Assembly: GCA_018903055.1 (NCBI GenBank)
Contig: JAHIPW010000132.1
Coordinates: 1-5,668 of the forward strand
Length of the DNA stretch: 5,668 nucleotides
Source: a bacterium
GTDB lineage: Bacteria > UBP18 > UBA7526
Reading direction: 5' to 3'
Within the stretch, counting starts at the first letter, position 1. Each line of letters begins with the position of its first letter. Under the pieces are notes generated by a model. That model was not told the DNA's origin. It saw nothing but the letters and a program-made list of their open reading frames with translations, and did no database searches. The translations under genes were made by a program, and so were the position numbers. Positions 1-4,743 of this stretch are shown in pieces.

Positions 1-999
1 AAGAGGTCCGGCCACTATGACTTCTATCGAGAACTAATGTATTTCTTCAAGATTGAAGAGCAGGAGTATGCCGTAAAGCCCATGAACTGTCCCGGCCACG
101 TGCTAATCTATAAGAGCAAGACCAGGAGCTATAAAGACCTACCGATAAGATACTTTGAATTGGGAACGGTCTATAGGCACGAGAGAAGCGGGGTAATGCA
201 TGGCCTAATGAGAGCCAGAGGATTTACCCAGGATGATGGGCACATCTTCTGTACTCCGGCTCAACTCAAAGAGGAGATAGAGAATACGATCTCCTTTGCC
301 TTAGATATCCTGAAGACCTTTAACTTCGGTTTTAAGTTTATCCTGTCTACCCGGCCAGAGGATTATATTGGAAGTAAGAAGAATTGGGAACATGCTACAA
401 AAGCCTTAAGGGAGGCCTTAAAAGAGAGTGGTTTAAATTATGAAATTGCTCTGGGTGAGGGGGCCTTCTATGGACCGAAGATTGATATCCAGGTCTCGGA
501 TGCCCTGGGAAGGCTCTGGCAGTGTTCTACCATTCAGGTGGACTTCAACTTCCCGGAAAAATTCGACCTCACCTATACGGAAAGAGATGGTAAGAAGCGT
601 AGATGTGTTATGGTCCATCGGGCCTTATTGGGAAGTATAGAGAGGTTCCTGGGGGTCTTGATTGAACATTATGGGGGGGCCTTTCCGGTATGGTTAGCTC
701 CGGTTCAGGTGAAAATACTTCCTATCGCTGATCGTCACCTGAAGTATGCTTCAGAGATAAAGAAAAGATTAGAGAAAGAGAATCTGAGGGTGGAATTAGA
801 CAGGCGGAGTGAGAAGATTGGCAAAAAGATTCGAGAGGCCCAGATAGAGAAAGTTCCCTATATGCTCATCATTGGAGATAAAGAAGTGAAGAGCGGGAGC
901 GTGGCTCTGAGGCTGAGAAGCGAAGAGGATTTAGGAGAGGTGAAGGTAGATAAGTTCCTCAGAAGAATTTTTCTTGCAATTGAAAGGAAAGAGTGTTAA
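1..999 (+). CDS. thrS: Threonyl-tRNA synthetase, C-terminal part (5' end outside window)
   Basis: Cytoplasmic class II synthetase that charges tRNA-Thr with threonine. The frame is open from base 1, giving 332 residues before TAA at 997-999. The usual family length is about 640, so the N-terminal TGS and editing domains lie upstream. Visible from the left: SGHYDFYRE, then YAVKPMNCPGH with Cys30; motif 2 with the ATP-contacting Arg59 in YRHERSG; RGFTQDDGHIF with His81; and CVMVHRALLGSIERF with His206. Cys30, His81 and His206 match the three family ligands of the active-site zinc that recognises threonine, so the catalytic core looks intact. From about residue 233 (APVQVKILPIADRH) to the end is the anticodon-binding HGTP domain, including LDRRSEKIGKKIREAQ and VPYMLIIGDKE. 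It is followed by infC after 97 bases, as in many bacteria. The only incompleteness is the window edge. Confidence 0.97.
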   Translation, partial: KRSGHYDFYRELMYFFKIEEQEYAVKPMNCPGHVLIYKSKTRSYKDLPIRYFELGTVYRHERSGVMHGLMRARGFTQDDGHIFCTPAQLKEEIENTISFALDILKTFNFGFKFILSTRPEDYIGSKKNWEHATKALREALKESGLNYEIALGEGAFYGPKIDIQVSDALGRLWQCSTIQVDFNFPEKFDLTYTERDGKKRRCVMVHRALLGSIERFLGVLIEHYGGAFPVWLAPVQVKILPIADRHLKYASEIKKRLEKENLRVELDRRSEKIGKKIREAQIEKVPYMLIIGDKEVKSGSVALRLRSEEDLGEVKVDKFLRRIFLAIERKEC

Positions 1000-1002
1000 A
1001 AT
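974..1002 (+). promoter_or_regulatory. Possible promoter for infC-rpmI-rplT inside the end of thrS
   Basis: Seen: TTGCAA at 974-979 (4 of 6 to the -35 consensus), a 17-base spacer, then TAAAAT at 997-1002 (5 of 6 to the -10 consensus) with TG at 994-995 in the extended -10 position. The -10 overlaps the thrS stop codon. Transcription would begin near 1009, at the foot of the first leader hairpin. Internal promoters for infC near thrS are known in enterobacteria. The region is AT-rich, so a chance match is possible. Confidence 0.35.
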
Positions 1003-1008
1003 TTTAAA

Positions 1009-1035
1009 GGATGGTTTTTGCCATCCAAATTTTTT
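1009..1035 (+). terminator. Hairpin plus T-run after thrS, possible weak terminator or attenuator
   Basis: GGATGG (1009-1014) pairs with CCATCC (1021-1026) across a six-base loop, TTTTTG. After AAA comes a run of six T (1030-1035). This resembles an intrinsic terminator, but the stem is only 6 bp and three A separate it from the T-run, so termination would probably be partial. It could end thrS transcripts. If the promoter at 974-1002 is real, it would instead lie at the very 5' end of the infC transcript. Confidence 0.4.
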
Positions 1036-1039
1036 AAGA

Positions 1040-1086
1040 CCCGTTAAAGATTCGTTTGAAAAAGACTTTTCAAATCTTTAAACGGG
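1040..1086 (+). other. Long near-palindromic hairpin in the thrS-infC leader
   Basis: Outer stem: 1040-1050 pairs with 1075-1086 (11 bp, one bulged A at 1080). Inner stem: TTTGAAAA at 1055-1062 pairs exactly with TTTTCAAA at 1067-1074 around the tetraloop AGAC. Only TTCG at 1051-1054 is unpaired between them. The structure totals about 19 bp and ends five bases before the infC ribosome binding site. It may be a leader structure controlling infC-rpmI-rplT translation (these operons are autoregulated by L20 in well-studied bacteria), a processing site, or a dispersed palindromic repeat. It has no T-run, so it is not a terminator. I do not see a definite match to the known L20 leader fold. Confidence 0.6.
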
Positions 1087-1091
1087 GTAAA

Positions 1092-1108
1092 GAGAGGTGA
1101 AGAAAATC
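1092..1108 (+). promoter_or_regulatory. infC ribosome binding site, pointing to an ATC start at 1106
   Basis: GAGGTGA at 1094-1100 matches the 16S anti-Shine-Dalgarno complement over seven bases, and the strong part ends at 1097. The GTG at 1097-1099 is inside this motif, so the motif cannot serve that start. For GTG, only GGGG at 1084-1087 is available, and it is locked in the hairpin stem. The in-frame ATC at 1106-1108 lies eight bases after AGAGG, which is ideal spacing. Rare AUU/AUC-type starts are a known hallmark of infC, read out by IF3 itself. Confidence 0.55.
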
Positions 1109-1618
1109 AAGAGAGAATTAAGAGTGAATGAGGCCATCTCGGCAAAAGAAGTGAGATTGATTGGCAGAGAAGATAATCAACTGGGAGTCATGGATATCGG
1201 AAAGGCTCTGGAGATTGCGAAAAGAGAGGGTTTAGACTTAATAGAGATTGTTCCCCAGGCCTCTCCCCCCGTCTGCCAGGTAATGGACTATGGGAAGTTT
1301 AAATACTGGCGAGAGAAAAAATTGCGAGAAGCAAGGAAGAAACAGAAGATCTATGAAATTAAGCAAGTGAAGATGAGAATTAAAATTGGAGAGCATGACT
1401 ATCAGGTGAAGAAACGCCTGGCCCTGAAATTCTTGGAAAGAGGAGATAAGGTTAAGGTGACCATCATGTTCTTAGGGAGACAGATCTCCTATCCTGAGTT
1501 GGGTCGGCGCCTTTTAGACAGATTGATTGAAGAGACAAACCAGATATCGGAAGTGGAGAGCAGTCCCAGACTGGAAGGCCGCAATATGACCATGGTTCTC
1601 AAATCAAAACACGGATGA
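1097..1618 (+). CDS. infC: Translation initiation factor IF-3
   Basis: IF-3 binds the 30S subunit, blocks premature 50S joining and checks start-codon and initiator-tRNA pairing. From GTG it has 173 residues; from the alternative ATC at 1106 it has 170. The ATC start gives an N-terminus (xKRELRVNEAI) in which VNE sits at the same distance from the start as I recall for Geobacillus IF-3. The N-domain runs from about residue 8 to 70: RVNEAISAKEVRLIG, then PPVCQVMDYGKFKY at 57-70. A basic helical linker follows (REKKLREARKKQK), then the C-domain at about 86-169 with IGEHDYQVK, FLERGDKVKVTIMFLGR and EGRNMTMVLK. Length and motifs are normal. The last residues HG and the TGA stop are encoded in a decamer repeat (1608-1694), so the extreme C-terminus is repeat-derived. 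First gene of the infC-rpmI-rplT group. Confidence 0.96.
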   Translation: MKKIKRELRVNEAISAKEVRLIGREDNQLGVMDIGKALEIAKREGLDLIEIVPQASPPVCQVMDYGKFKYWREKKLREARKKQKIYEIKQVKMRIKIGEHDYQVKKRLALKFLERGDKVKVTIMFLGRQISYPELGRRLLDRLIEETNQISEVESSPRLEGRNMTMVLKSKHG

Positions 1619-1694
1619 GCACGGATTACAAAACAGATGAGCACGGATTAAATCAGTGCTAATCAGTATGATAAAATCTGTGCTAATCTGTGCT
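1608..1694. repeat. Decamer repeat array in two orientations, overlapping the infC stop
   Basis: The unit is AATCTGTGCT, present exactly in tandem at 1675-1684 and 1685-1694. A variant, AATCAGTGCT, is at 1651-1660, with a partial copy at 1661-1668. The opposite orientation, AGCACGGATT, occurs at 1618-1627 and 1640-1649, with a degenerate copy at 1608-1617. The arms can pair: 1618-1628 with 1684-1694 (11 bp, one G-U), 1633-1638 with 1676-1681, and an inner hairpin at 1640-1660. The left edge lies inside infC and supplies its stop codon at 1616-1618. The right edge ends eight bases before the rpmI Shine-Dalgarno core. It looks like a dispersed intergenic repeat that can fold as one long hairpin in mRNA. 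Confidence 0.85.
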
Positions 1695-1712
1695 TAAGAA
1701 GCGAGGAAAGAG

Positions 1713-1910
1713 ATGCCTAAAATAAAAACCAAAAGAGGAGCAGCCAAAAGGTTCAGATTAACTAAGAAGGGAAAGATCAAGAGAAAGAAGGCCTATAAAA
1801 GCCACATCCTGACAAAGAAAAGCGCCAAGAGGAAAAGAGGCCTTAAGAAATCGGGTCTCATTCATAAGGCCGATGTGAAACGCATCAAGAGATTAATTCC
1901 CTACGGATGA
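1713..1910 (+). CDS. rpmI: 50S ribosomal protein L35
   Basis: A 65-residue, strongly basic protein of the large ribosomal subunit with the family's normal length. It begins [20 protein letters not shown], continues with [16 protein letters not shown] at about 29-44, and ends with [12 protein letters not shown], all L35 signatures. ATG at 1713 is preceded by GAGG at 1703-1706 with six-base spacing. It lies 94 bases after infC and 76 bases before the rplT start. Both gaps contain repeats rather than the short spacers common in this operon. Nothing in the protein looks abnormal. Confidence 0.98.
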   Translation: MPKIKTKRGAAKRFRLTKKGKIKRKKAYKSHILTKKSAKRKRGLKKSGLIHKADVKRIKRLIPYG

Positions 1911-1926
1911 AGTGCCATAGGCACTT
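1910..1926 (+). repeat. Short hairpin immediately after rpmI
   Basis: AAGTGCC (1910-1916) pairs with GGCACTT (1920-1926) around the loop ATA, a 7-bp perfect stem that begins on the last base of the rpmI stop codon. Only four T follow (1925-1928, two of them in the stem), so termination is unlikely and would cut off rplT. It may be a transcript-stabilising or processing hairpin, or part of the adjoining repeat element. Confidence 0.6.
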
Positions 1927-1929
1927 TTG

Positions 1930-1963
1930 GTTTACCGTTCACGGTTAACGGTTAACGGTAAAC
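1930..1963. repeat. Heptamer array within a 10-bp inverted repeat, rpmI-rplT gap
   Basis: From 1936 the sequence has a 7-base period: CGTTCAC (1936-1942), GGTTAAC (1943-1949), GGTTAAC (1950-1956) and GGTAAAC (1957-1963). The ends are also an exact inverted repeat: GTTTACCGTT (1930-1939) pairs with AACGGTAAAC (1954-1963) around a 14-base loop. The hairpin ends 12 bases before the rplT Shine-Dalgarno, so it could affect rplT translation. The tandem period marks it as one of the heptamer family seen across this window. Confidence 0.8.
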
Positions 1964-1975
1964 GAACCGAACAAA

Positions 1976-1989
1976 GTGAGGTTTTCATG
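1976..1989 (+). promoter_or_regulatory. rplT ribosome binding site fixing the ATG at 1987
   Basis: GTGAGG at 1976-1981 precedes ATG at 1987-1989 with five-base spacing. This start gives the invariant L20 N-terminus MVRTKYAPARKRK. An in-frame TTG at 1927 would add 20 residues, but they are encoded by the hairpin and heptamer repeat and resemble no L20 sequence. Confidence 0.85.
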
Positions 1990-2370
1990 GTAAGGACAAA
2001 GTATGCCCCAGCAAGAAAGAGAAAGACGAAGAGAATATTAAAGGCTGCTAAGGGTTATTACGGAGCAAAGAGCAGGCTCTATCGAACAGCCAAAGAGGCT
2101 GTGACCAGGTCCCTGGTTTATGCCTATCGAGACCGAAAGAGAAGAAAGAGGGACTTTAGACGCTTGTGGATTTCAAGGATAAATGCTGCCTGCCGCAGTC
2201 GGGAAATGAGCTATAATAGGTTCATTAATGGACTGAAGAATGCAAAAGTAGAAATCGATCGCAAAATTCTATCCGATTTAGCCATAAATGACCCAGACAC
2301 CTTTACCCAACTGATAGATATTGCTAAGAAGAATACCACTGAGAACACAGAAGGGGCCAGTAATCAGTGA
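1987..2370 (+). CDS. rplT: 50S ribosomal protein L20
   Basis: L20 binds 23S rRNA early in large-subunit assembly and in studied bacteria represses its own operon by binding its mRNA. The chosen start gives 127 residues against a usual 115-120. The N-terminal basic arm (MVRTKYAPARKRKTKRILKAAKGYYGAKSRLYRTAKEAV, about 1-39) is highly conserved. YAYRDRKRRKRDFRRLWISRINAACR (about 46-70) and SYNRFINGLKNAKVEIDRKILSDLAI (about 75-100) complete the fold. The family normally ends near residue 116. Here a polar tail, TENTEGASNQ, follows. Its last three codons (SNQ) and TGA lie inside a heptamer array starting at 2359, so the end of the gene is repeat-derived. The next gene, ktrB, is 196 bases away, the longest gap in the window. 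Confidence 0.97.
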   Translation: MVRTKYAPARKRKTKRILKAAKGYYGAKSRLYRTAKEAVTRSLVYAYRDRKRRKRDFRRLWISRINAACRSREMSYNRFINGLKNAKVEIDRKILSDLAINDPDTFTQLIDIAKKNTTENTEGASNQ

Positions 2371-2393
2371 TTGGTTATCGGTAATCGGTTGCG
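2359..2393. repeat. Heptamer array spanning the rplT stop codon
   Basis: Five successive 7-base units: AGTAATC (2359), AGTGATT (2366), GGTTATC (2373), GGTAATC (2380) and GGTTGCG (2387). The rplT stop TGA (2368-2370) is within the second unit. The units resemble those at 1936-1963 (GGTTAAC type) but are not identical. The array continues into the inverted-repeat region starting at 2384. Confidence 0.75.
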
Positions 2394-2500
2394 GTTACGC
2401 AGCTCGTCACGGTAATCGTCAAACGTCTTTCGTAAAAAGACGCAACCGATAGACGTAAGACGAAACGAGCCTCGCAACCGAAAAACGAATGACGAAAGAC
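2384..2500. repeat. Composite inverted-repeat element between rplT and ktrB
   Basis: ATCGGTTGCG (2384-2393) is an exact 10-base reverse complement of CGCAACCGAT (2441-2450), and its inner eight bases also match CGCAACCG at 2473-2480, so two alternative stems exist. Inside is a 7-bp hairpin: CGTCTTT (2424-2430) with AAAGACG (2436-2442). CTCGT (2403-2407) can pair with ACGAG (2465-2469). Related 7-base units occur at 2452-2458 (GACGTAA), 2459-2465 (GACGAAA) and 2491-2497 (GACGAAA). No T-run follows any stem, so it is not an intrinsic terminator. No ORF is supported here. Confidence 0.7.
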
Positions 2501-2513
2501 GGAATTCTTTAAA

Positions 2514-2553
2514 TTCTGCGACCTCTGCGTTTTTTCTGTGACCTCTGCGGTTG
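2514..2553. repeat. Tandem 20-base repeat (two copies) upstream of ktrB
   Basis: TTCTGCGACCTCTGCGTTTT at 2514-2533 is followed directly by a second copy at 2534-2553 with G-for-C at 2539 and GGTTG in place of GTTTT at the end. Each copy contains two related 10-base halves built on TCTGCG. The array ends two bases before the ktrB Shine-Dalgarno (AAGGAG, 2556-2561). It differs in period and unit from the neighbouring heptamers, which suggests that different short-repeat families are stacked in the same gap. Confidence 0.8.
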
Positions 2554-2566
2554 TAAAGGAGAGTAA

Positions 2567-3886
2567 ATGGCGAAGGCCAGACTGAATCCGGCTCAGATCC
2601 TTGCTCTGGGCTTTCTAGCCGCTATTACCATAGGGACCATCCTTCTCTCCCTACCCATAAGCACGGCCAATGGTCAGAGGCTTCCCTTTGTGGATGCCCT
2701 TTTCACCGCAACCAGTGCCACCTGCGTTACTGGTCTGAAAGTGGTCGATACCGGAAGTTATTTCTCTCTCTTCGGCCAACTGGTCATATTAGTGCTCATT
2801 CAGCTCGGTGGCTTGGGGATCATGACCATGGCCACATTATTTGGCCTCATGATTGGCAGGCGCCTTGGCCTGCGGGAAAGGTTGGTTGTCCAGGAGGCCC
2901 TGAAGCACTCTACCCTGGGAGGGATAAGGGTTCTCTTAAGATATGTTATTATTCTGACCCTGAGCATCGAGGGATTGGGAGCCATCTTTCTCTATCTGAG
3001 GTGGAAAGGGATGGGTATTAGTTATCCTGGGTACTGTGCCGTATTCCATGCCGTCTCCGGCTTCTGCAATGCCGGGTTCTCCCTTTTTAAAGATAGCCTG
3101 GTAGGTTACCAAGCTGATCCGGTAATAAATGTTACCATGCTTCTTCTAATTATTCTGGGTGGATTGGGATTTACTGTTCTAACCAATCTCAGAAGATATC
3201 GCCCAGGGAAGAAGGAGACCTTAAGCCTCCATACCAAAGTAGTCCTATCCATGACTTTCTTCCTCATCGTTCTCTCTGTCCCCCTTATTTTCCTTCTGGA
3301 AAGAAATAATACTCTAAGCACTCTCCCTGTGGGGGGAAAGATACTAGGGGCCGTCTTTCAAGCCATTACCCCCCGAACAGCGGGCTTCAATACCTTAGAA
3401 ATTGGCCAGATGAGGGGAGCAAGCCTCTTTCTATTGATGATATTAATGTTCATCGGCGCCTCTCCTGGTTCTACCGGGGGAGGAGTAAAAACCTCTACCT
3501 TTGGAGTCTTCCTGGTCACTATCTGGACCTTCTTCCGAGGGAAAAAAGAGATAACTATTTTTAAAAGAACCATTTCTCATAAAGTCACCAGAGAGATATT
3601 AACGGTCGTTGCCTTTGCCTTTGGTTTAGTTGTTTTAGCGACCTTTCTTCTCTTACTTACTGAAGGAAAAGAATTCATTAAAGTCCTCTTCGAGGTCTTT
3701 AGTGCTTTTGGCACGGTTGGATTATCAACGGGAATAACCGATACTCTCTCTAATCTGGGACGAATCATAATCACCATCACCATGTTTATGGGGAGGATCG
3801 GCCCCTTAACCATTGCTGTGGCCATGGGTCAGAGGGAATACGCGCCATTATATAAGTATCCGGAAGAGAGAGTGATGATCGGCTAA
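2567..3886 (+). CDS. ktrB: TrkH/KtrB family potassium uptake channel subunit
   Basis: Inner-membrane K+ translocating subunit that works with the cytoplasmic RCK protein encoded next. At 439 residues it is nearer KtrB (about 445) than E. coli TrkH (about 483); database names may read TrkH. It shows the four-fold membrane-pore-membrane design: pore loops with filter glycines at Gly56 (ATCVTG), Gly170 (GFCNAG), Gly273 (PRTAGF) and Gly385 (FGTVGLSTG). Hydrophobic helices lie at about 8-30, 67-95, 121-146, 185-207, 222-244, 285-322 (broken), 343-365 and 398-420. GASPGSTGGG at 297-306 is the intramembrane gating loop in the third repeat. MGRIGPLT (408-415) and the C-terminal YPEERVMIG are family signatures. 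ATG at 2567 follows AAGGAG with five-base spacing. K+ uptake in KtrB relatives is often Na+-dependent; that is inferred here. Partner ktrA lies 149 bases downstream, across a repeat element. Confidence 0.95.
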   Translation: MAKARLNPAQILALGFLAAITIGTILLSLPISTANGQRLPFVDALFTATSATCVTGLKVVDTGSYFSLFGQLVILVLIQLGGLGIMTMATLFGLMIGRRLGLRERLVVQEALKHSTLGGIRVLLRYVIILTLSIEGLGAIFLYLRWKGMGISYPGYCAVFHAVSGFCNAGFSLFKDSLVGYQADPVINVTMLLLIILGGLGFTVLTNLRRYRPGKKETLSLHTKVVLSMTFFLIVLSVPLIFLLERNNTLSTLPVGGKILGAVFQAITPRTAGFNTLEIGQMRGASLFLLMILMFIGASPGSTGGGVKTSTFGVFLVTIWTFFRGKKEITIFKRTISHKVTREILTVVAFAFGLVVLATFLLLLTEGKEFIKVLFEVFSAFGTVGLSTGITDTLSNLGRIIITITMFMGRIGPLTIAVAMGQREYAPLYKYPEERVMIG

Positions 3887-3888
3887 AC

Positions 3889-3916
3889 AGTTCGGAGTTA
3901 ACAGTTCAGAGTTCGG
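3889..3916. repeat. Heptamer array after ktrB
   Basis: Four consecutive 7-base units: AGTTCGG (3889), AGTTAAC (3896), AGTTCAG (3903) and AGTTCGG (3910). They begin two bases after the ktrB stop codon. The unit differs from the arrays at 1936, 2359 and 5212, but the period and degree of degeneracy are the same. Confidence 0.85.
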
Positions 3917-4011
3917 AGACAAATACACCGAACACCGAACTCACCTCGTGCCGAGCACTCGGTGCGAGGCAAGCGACCCCGACCAATGGTCAGGAGAGCG
4001 TGCTCCGAACT
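3889..4011. repeat. Composite element with nested inverted repeats, ktrB-ktrA gap
   Basis: AGTTCGGAG (3889-3897) is the exact reverse complement of CTCCGAACT (4003-4011), so the element is bounded by a 9-bp terminal inverted repeat of 123 bases overall. Inside, GAGTTCGG (3909-3916) pairs with CCGAACTC (3935-3942). A strong hairpin, 3944-3954 with 3959-3969, has 11 pairs (two G-U) and the loop GCAC. GAGCAC (3953-3958) can alternatively pair with GTGCTC (4000-4005). None is followed by a T-run. It fills almost the whole gap and stops nine bases before the ktrA Shine-Dalgarno AAAGGAGG (4020-4027). It could be a small non-autonomous mobile element or an mRNA processing structure. It contains no ORF I can support. 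Confidence 0.7.
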
Positions 4012-4035
4012 ATATAAGCAAAGGAGGAATAAAAG

Positions 4036-4737
4036 ATGGCGAGACAGTTTGCGGTAATTGGCCTGGGAAGGTTTGGCTCAAGCGTAGCCCGAACCCTGGT
4101 TAATGCCGGATGTGAGGTACTGGCCATTGACGAAAGCGAAGAAAAGGTAAAGGAGATAAGCGATCTCGTTACCCAGGCAGTAGAGCTCGATGGTACGGAT
4201 GAGAAGGCCCTGAAAGCAGTAGGGATTGAGGATGTAGATGTCGCCATAGTGGCTATTGCAACCGATATGCTGGCGAGTATTTTGATTACCCTCTTGTTAA
4301 AGGAGATTGGGGTAAAGGAGGTAGTGGCCAAGGCCCTCAATGCGCGCCATGGAAGGATACTGCAGAAGATCGGGGCAGACAAGGTCATCTTTCCAGAGAG
4401 GGAGATGGGTGAGAGGCTGGCCCAGACCCTCGTTACTCCCAGTGTCCTGGAGCAGATAGAATTAGCTCCCGGTCACAGCATCATGGAAATCGTTGCCCCA
4501 AAGGCCTTTGTGGGAAAGACGATTAGGGATCTCAATATAAGGGCGAAGTATGAAGCAAATATCATCACCATAAAGAAGAAGGTTCCCCATCTCACCAAGA
4601 CCGGAGAAACAGACTTTGTGGAGACGGTCAATATGACTCCCAAGGCAGAGGATAGGATTGAAAAAGGAGATCACCTAATGGTCATCGGCAAGGATGAGAG
4701 CCTATCCAAACTCAAGAAACTCTCTTGTAAGGAATAG
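4036..4737 (+). CDS. ktrA: KtrA/TrkA family potassium channel regulatory subunit (single RCK)
   Basis: Cytoplasmic regulator that forms a ring on the KtrB channel and gates it according to the bound nucleotide. The 233 residues contain one RCK_N (about 1-125) and one RCK_C (about 145-230). This matches KtrA (about 220) and is about half of E. coli TrkA, which has two RCK repeats. The Rossmann loop is Gly9-x-Gly11-x-x-Gly14 in VIGLGRFGSSVA, and Asp32 in LAIDESEEK is in the place that contacts the nucleotide ribose. VELDGTDEKAL and KIGADKVIFPEREMGERLA are family signatures. The C-domain begins near LEQIELAPGHSIMEI and ends in EDRIEKGDHLMVIG; RCK_C domains of some KtrA proteins bind c-di-AMP, which cannot be judged here. 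ATG at 4036 follows a near-perfect AAAGGAGG at 4020-4027. The pheS start is three bases past its stop, so the two are probably translationally coupled. Confidence 0.95.
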   Translation: MARQFAVIGLGRFGSSVARTLVNAGCEVLAIDESEEKVKEISDLVTQAVELDGTDEKALKAVGIEDVDVAIVAIATDMLASILITLLLKEIGVKEVVAKALNARHGRILQKIGADKVIFPEREMGERLAQTLVTPSVLEQIELAPGHSIMEIVAPKAFVGKTIRDLNIRAKYEANIITIKKKVPHLTKTGETDFVETVNMTPKAEDRIEKGDHLMVIGKDESLSKLKKLSCKE

Positions 4738-4743
4738 AAATTG
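4729..4743 (+). promoter_or_regulatory. pheS ribosome binding site and TTG start, inside and just after the ktrA end
   Basis: AAGGA at 4729-4733 lies in the last codons of ktrA, seven bases before TTG at 4741-4743. The product then begins xKERLLKIRKEIEEAL, the normal PheS N-terminal helix. No ATG in this frame precedes the conserved region. Ribosomes ending ktrA would be positioned to restart here. Confidence 0.8.

Noticed and set aside
440-640. 66-codon + strand frame inside thrS
   Set aside because: It is an alternative frame of the conserved ThrRS catalytic core with no ribosome binding site or family resemblance.
1608-1694. CRISPR array
   Set aside because: Units are 10 bases, in both orientations, and contiguous, with no unique spacers of constant length and no cas genes nearby. 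The same applies to the heptamer arrays.
1910-1928. Intrinsic terminator after rpmI
   Set aside because: The stem is good, but only four T are present and two belong to the stem. Termination here would separate rplT from its operon.
1927-1986. TTG-initiated N-terminal extension of rplT
   Set aside because: The 20 added residues are encoded by a hairpin and heptamer array, match no L20 sequence, and the ATG at 1987 has its own Shine-Dalgarno.
2424-2442. Terminator after rplT
   Set aside because: The 7-bp hairpin is followed by CGCAACCG with no T-run.
4013-4018. TATAAG as a -10 box for ktrA
   Set aside because: No acceptable -35 lies 16-18 bases upstream, and the sequence lies just after the edge of the repeat element.
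3990-4388. 132-codon open frame on the - strand opposite ktrA
   Set aside because: It lies over the strongly conserved ktrA frame, is a low-complexity Ser/Ala/Thr product, and has no recognisable motif. The other - strand frames over ktrB, thrS and pheS look like shadows for the same reasons.
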